Below, in pieces: positions 58,441 through 64,000 of a stretch of 64,000 nt of DNA. The stretch covers positions 70,323,554 through 70,387,553 of the forward strand of contig OX485803.1 of assembly GCA_950295325.1 (NCBI GenBank), in the 5' to 3' direction. A program made the translations under genes and the position numbers. The notes under the pieces were generated by a model, which was not told the DNA's origin, did not search any database, and worked only from the letters and a program-made list of their open reading frames with translations. The stretch's first letter is position 1. The number at the start of each line of letters is the position of its first letter. This DNA comes from Polytrichum commune (taxonomy: Eukaryota; Streptophyta; Polytrichopsida; Polytrichales; Polytrichaceae).

Positions 58441-61400
58441 ATGTATGAATGAAACATTGTAAGACTTAAGGAGAAGCCAATATCTTCTGCCATAATAGAG
58501 AGCCCTGTAAGTTGACGATTCCTTTCTCTTTAAGTATTGTAGTTTTTTATGAGAATCACTTTCTTCTTCTTCTTTGGGGTGGGAGGATTTGTCACATATT
58601 ATAATCACATTAGTTGGGACCATTGTTGATTTGATCTGGTGGGTCAAAGGTCTTATTGTGACTCGTAGCAACTTAGTGGTTATGTGGAAGGTTGGACCTA
58701 GATGGGCATTATTTCTTGATTTCCCCTCGGGTTGCACTGGTTCTCCCGAGGTGGTTGTTGTAGGTTCCTTTTTGCAGTTGAATTTTCAATTTGTGCCAAA
58801 AACAAAATTAAATCGTTGGCACCGATGCCGGTCTTCTATTGTTATAATTCGTTTGATATCGCTTGGGTTTCGATAAGGAGGTTTCACATATTTTGATACT
58901 AGTAGACTATGGTTTGACAATATTTTGTTTTTGGTACCACATGAGTCTATATATCAAGCCATAACCTTCACACCTAGGAAACATTGCCCTAATATCAATA
59001 TGGTTTAGAATGATATTGACCCAAATAACAACTCGGGTATACAAAAACTCTCTCACCTTGACATACCCACCAAATATAAATATTGAGTTAATGTTACAAT
59101 ATTGATGTTCATGAATAGATTCTTTAATACCATTATTTATACTTTGCATTCACCTATATACCAAATTCACACTAGTTGGGATCTTTTAGAATCCTTTCAT
59201 TAGGTCTCTTCAATTGAGAAACATATGACATGGTTCCTAATTGACAATAAGTTAGGGGAAGATTCGAGAAGATGGGAGCAAAGTTGGCCACGGTGGAAGA
59301 TAACCTTTAAGTTCGAGATAAGACTCGTACCTTGATTCAAACTCACAACTATCACAATCTATTCTGTTAAACCGTCACATGTGAATGGGAAATAATTCCA
59401 CTAACTACCAACTGTCTCCTATATCGGCACCGATACTTTCATAAATTAATGAAAGAAATGGCGGTGCTAGTACTGTCATACCAATACTTTTGCATTGATT
59501 TTTTCTTCCTTTTGTGTTATGTGAGATGCAAAGGAGACATCAACATTCCGTATGCCATTGGATTTATCCACATAGAAGGATCATGGGGCCCTCTTCATGA
59601 CATAGGTGATTATTAAACTAACACCATGTGTAGTATATTGTAGACTCACATACCTTAAAGAGTATTAGATTTGGATCCCACAAGTTCTCGCAGGTCCCAA
59701 ACTTAACCTAACTACCGCCACTAGATTTGAACAAACCTTTGAATTTCAAAAACAAAGTGGTTCAAGTTGACCACATTGCCAAAAGAATAAATAATTTAAA
59801 AATATATAAAATATGTAAATCTTGTTGGCCTTGAGAAAAGAGTTGAAGTTAGGATTTGCAATTTTGCCTACACTATTATGGTTTCTTCACAAATTGTGGG
59901 ACTGCATTGTAAGTGTCATTTTCAATGAACGTGGAGAACCGACCGCTAGTTACAGATGAACTGGTTGAGTTTTGAGAAATAACCAGTTGAAGTTCAAGAC
60001 TTCAGGAATGTTCATGGTTAGTACATTCCACACTATTTGGAGTGATTCGAAGAGCCTTGCATAAATACCCCTAGTCCAATGGGGTTCCTTGATTTGGAAT
60101 CCACAAAACAAAAGTCCTATCGTTCATGACAATTTACTTGTTGACACTTTGACACATTCATGTCAAGTACTCGAACTTCACAAGGGATAAATGGATATGC
60201 TCTTAGACCCTTCGCTTTGGGTGTAAACACGTGTCTTGCATGTAGGTACAAGTCAAGATTCTTGACACAGAAAACAACTACAATATGCGGTTCTGCAACA
60301 TATCATGGCAAGTCAATATCGATTTCCACATGGGACTCCTTCCTCCTTCCAAAGGTGGGCTCCAAGACCCCCACATTCCCACATTCCCACAAACACAATC
60401 TTGTCTAACTTGGTAGATCACAACCTTATAAATACTTGGGTAACAATTGGATGACCATGCATAATTGATGCAATTGAGATTGAGGCACATAAGAGAGAAG
60501 AGAGAGATAGAGACAACATCACCTCATAGTTGGCATGAGCAAGGAACACTTCACCTTTGATTATTGTTGCAAGCTCATATGTGAACCCATAGCAGGGTCA
60601 CAAAACATAAAGGAGGATATTGTGAGTTAGGTTTGCTTCCACTGAGAATCATAAATAGAACAATCATATCATTTTGGGTACCATTCCACATCCACCTTTC
60701 AATTATCAAGCATCCGAATGTTACAATGTCTAGCCTACTTAGGAGTCATTATTTATAGTTGCAACATACATCTATCCACATGTTGGTTCAAGTTTGCCTA
60801 TAAATGATGCTTTCTTCCAATGGTGCACATTGTCAAACAAACTAGTGACCAATAAAGAACTTCAACATCCTCAAGGACTTCAAAGATGAATATGAGGGAT
60901 TTACCCCCCTCCCCCCCCCCCCCATGCCGACCTCCAATAGACTGCGTTCGGACCCTAGTTTAAGCTCATTAGGCCCACAATCTTGCTCTTGACCAACAAG
61001 ATTAATCAGCTTTTGGTATTTCTTCCGTCTAGAAAACTCGTTGATTATCCCAATTAGTGTGTGTACTATTTGGATTTATGTAATGCAACAACAACATCTT
61101 ACTCAAGAGTTCAATTTTTGCTAACAAAAGTTCAATAGGATGTTTGGACATTATAGAACATGAACGACTTTGCTTTGCTCATTAAATAGTTATAACATTG
61201 CGTAACTCTGGATAGTAACACACACTAACTTTGGTGTGCCTGAAACTGAGCCGAACAGGGAGATCAGGAAAGGTCATAGATATGAGGGATTTAAAGAATA
61301 CCCCCACACGAGCAGTTTCCTAAGAGCTTAAGTTGTTGCACGGACAACCCAACAACCATGTGAAAAGGTCCTCAAAAGATTTGAGGAATGATTAGCAATG

Positions 61401-62148
61401 AGATTGCAACTGGGAGGTCAATCCTTAACTTCCGAAGCCCATGAAAGGATTGTTTTGAGTGCATTTCACTCGATGCTGGTTGTGGAATTTCCATGGATAG
61501 GTTTTGAGGTTAAGGTTGGGATTTGTATGGAGGGTCTTGAAACATGGGAGATGAACTGTAACAACGGGAAAAAAAAATGGGCAGGAATAATCCTTCGTAT
61601 TTTAAGATTATAACAATTGAAGGAAATGATGCACAATGGAAGGTTATGTTTTATCCCTGCTAAAGAAAAGACCTTTCACCTGGAAAATGAGCGGAAAGTT
61701 TGTGTGATCCACTAGTTTGATGGGAAATAACCCAAAATTGAGTATCTTCACAAATTCTCATGTCAAAATGTGCAAATCACAATAGGCTAGCCACCTTGCA
61801 TTTGTAGTATGTAAATTGTTCCATATTTCTAACCACATATATGCGAAGGTTTCCTTGAAAATTAGACAGTGTCCAAACGTCAAACTAAACGGTTGATCAA
61901 TGTGAGCATAAATGTTTGTTTTGCATGGACATAATTTTTTAAAAAAAATCATTGTTACCAAAACAAAAATCGTTGATGTGTATGCACAATTTACATTGAA
62001 GTGGCAACCATTGATTGGAGTCAACAGTCTCATATGAGCTCCCAAACACAACAAAAACATGATCGCTTCCCACTTTGACATATTTTTACACATTCCAATC
62101 ATCTAAAAATTACACGGCTCGTGTGACTATACATATCGTCCATGTTGG
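58441..62148. other. AT-rich stretch with repeat fragments
   Basis: The part at 59,920-60,020 is related, inverted, to 26,690-26,830. A half MITE end lies at 61,195-61,232 (compare 48,523-48,695). A run of 13 C lies at 60,911-60,923. Frames at 58,574-58,876, 60,160-60,408, 61,398-61,613 and 61,758-62,102 have no recognisable domain. Confidence 0.4.
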
Positions 62149-62367
62149 CTTGATGTTTATAGTTATTTTGATTGCGGATGAATGTGTTAGGTGGGGTTGA
62201 TGTAGGGAAGAAATCATCCATCAACTAGAACTTGATTGCTTGGGAAGTTAGGGGTTAAGTTTGTGATATGGCTAGCTTAACCATTTTATGGTTGATGGAT
62301 GATTTCTACCCTACATTAACCCCACCTACCTCGTTCGTTCACAATCAAAAATACTGTAAACATCAAG
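62149..62367. mobile_element. MITE with ~77-bp inverted repeats
   Basis: Both arms read CTTGATGTTTA, TTTTGATTG, then GGTGGGGTT.ATGTAGGG and AGAAATCATCCATCAAC. The loop is about 65 bp. The element is 219 bp in total and non-coding. It could fold into a long hairpin. No confident target duplication was found. Confidence 0.75.
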
Positions 62368-63911
62368 AGAACATGAAAATCTATCCATAGATGTTCACCT
62401 AGTCTGTGTAATTTGGAGGCAAATAGAATGTGCAAAAAAATATTCCAGAGAGAAGTGGTTAGGTTATGTTGTGTTGGGAGCTTATGTGAGGGCGTTCAAT
62501 CCCATTAATGGTTGCCACTCCGAGGCAAACTATGTATGAACACCGATGTTGTTATTTGGTAGAAGTGGATTTAATTTTTATTTTTTTGATTTTGATTTTA
62601 TATGTTATTGTGAACATGTCCTTCATGCTCGCATCAATCATTCATAACATTATTCAACTAAATAGATAGGGTGGGTGAGGCTAGGAACATGTCTGAATAC
62701 GATCTTGAATCATAATTTGGATATTCCCTAGCCAAGAAAATTCAACTTGAAAAGTGTACTTTTGTAGGGTGGAATCCACCGGTGGCAAGCAATGGTCATG
62801 GCCCAAGGACCACGGGTCTACCAACAATGCATGGTTTCGTACCTCCTATTGACATGCCAATATGACTTCCATATGAACTCCCCGTATGACTTCCATGGAA
62901 CTTGGCCCCACAATTGCCTAGTCAACTAGTCTATACATGCTAAATATATGATAGTCGTTGGCAAATATTTTCCCACCTTAATGATGTTGCCATGGTGCCA
63001 CTACCAACTACAAGACACATTTTAATTTTGGAGAAGTGCCAACGTGCTTAGAAACTAGGATTTAAGTTGATTTGGTTTTATGCATGATTTTTGGATAATT
63101 CCAACCGTCAATATGACATACTCTAGATTGCAAAACTACACAAATATGGCGGTTATCAAACATGGAATGCAAACATTATATTAATACAATCAAAACAACT
63201 GCAATTTCACGATTTAGGCATTTTGAGGTCATTTTCTTCATAGTCTATGTTTTCCTTTCCATGGTTGCATGGTGATATTTCTATTTAAAGATGTAGCTTT
63301 TGATGCATTTGTTTTATGTGGTTTTTTGATGTACATGTATGTTTTTTAATGGTTTGTTTCCATTTTAATTTGAATGCAAATACCCTAGGCCATTCGGGGA
63401 CCTCATTTTCATCCACAAATTAATCATTCCATGGCACAATAGATTTTTCAGGCATTGTGATATCTTTCTAAAGCACATAGGGCTTTTTGATTTAGTTTCA
63501 TTTTCCTATTCTTGTCTTGGTCTATTATGCATTAGAATGCCTCCTTTGTTGTGCACGACTTTGTGGTTTGATTTGGGTGTCCACATGTACTCAAGAATTT
63601 TTTTTTGAAATGATTTTTGGTGTTTCATACATCAAGTATTGTTGTTGGCCAACATATTTCTTTAGGCATGGGATTTCAAAAATTGCATCATGTGCATAAA
63701 TGAACAACGTACACATAATTGTTATAGATAACACATATTTATTTGTTGATTTTGAAGATATTCGGTGATCCATTGCATCCTTGGTCTGCATGCCATTTCA
63801 TGGCCAATCCTCCAATTGGTAAATCAGATTTTGCAGCCAACCATCCATGATGAGCACCAACACGCCCCTTTGCCCCCCGCCCCTCCCCCGGACTGGAAAC
63901 ATGCATTGCGG
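62368..63911. other. AT-rich stretch, nothing recognised
   Basis: Only short frames at 63,517-63,791 on both strands. No repeat or RNA gene was identified. Confidence 0.4.
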
Positions 63912-64000
63912 GGTGGGTCTAAATACCCCCATCGAGCGTGGCTCGGAGGTCAGGTTCGGTGGGGTTCATTTTTCTGGCCCTCCCCGTTTTGGCCCCTTGG
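63912..64000 (+). mobile_element. Second Mutator-like MITE copy, cut by the window edge
   Basis: It matches the first ~89 bp of the element at 49,158 with only a few substitutions (for example GAGGTCAGGTTCGG for GAGGCCAGGTTTGG). The rest lies beyond the window. The left flank just before it, ATTGCGG, would be half of its target duplication. Confidence 0.85.

Noticed and set aside
59270-59400. Second tRNA-derived SINE on the minus strand (TTTGAATC as B-box)
   Set aside because: A-box is unconvincing and no flanking duplication was found.

Overview
This window is eukaryotic nuclear DNA, most likely from a land plant. It is AT-rich and consists almost entirely of transposable-element debris. 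One intact host gene, with ten coding exons and plant-type GT-AG introns, can be read through it. That gene encodes a plant-style inositol-tetrakisphosphate 1-kinase (ITPK). The species cannot be named from the sequence, and I saw no bacterial operon, CRISPR array, rRNA gene or convincing tRNA gene.

Layout. 1-17.9 kb: AT-rich repeat-filled DNA with MITEs at 439-633, 15,648-16,039 (hAT type, perfect 8-bp target duplication) and 17,316-17,535, a ~290-bp tandem array at 4.0-5.0 kb, a hairpin at 5,053-5,166, a dead Tc1-like transposase (9,944-10,810, minus) and a dead pogo/jerky-type transposase (12,325-13,357, plus). 17,898-26,601: an 8.7-kb PIF/Harbinger DNA transposon, GC-rich over most of its length, with 41-bp terminal inverted repeats and a TTA target duplication. 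It carries a Myb/SANT-like gene and a DDE transposase gene arranged tail to tail; each visible reading frame shows a single lesion. 27.4-29.1 kb: a repeat cluster with a tRNA-derived SINE (19-bp target duplication), a Stowaway MITE (TA duplication) and a small MITE. 29,815-33,649 (minus): the ITPK gene, with a long candidate leader reaching towards 36.2 kb.

36.2-64 kb: a foldback element (36,470-36,615); a decayed non-LTR retrotransposon on the minus strand (38.7-44.5 kb) whose order is reverse transcriptase, RNase H, CCHC finger and a restriction-like-endonuclease-like tail; a 402-bp MITE nested in it; a Tourist-like MITE family (TAA duplications) with several copies between 48 and 55 kb, one of them split by a 1.7-kb solo LTR with a CCTTC duplication; and a Mutator-like MITE (10-bp duplication) at 49,158-49,435 whose second copy runs off the right edge.

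Apart from the kinase, which would act in inositol phosphate and phytate metabolism, the genes form no pathway. The history is one of successive nested insertions. The calls are strongest for ITPK, the Harbinger element, the solo LTR, the SINE, and the Stowaway, hAT and Mutator-like MITEs, because their target duplications or exon phases check exactly. Most stretches marked 'other' hold short open frames that match no family I recognise.
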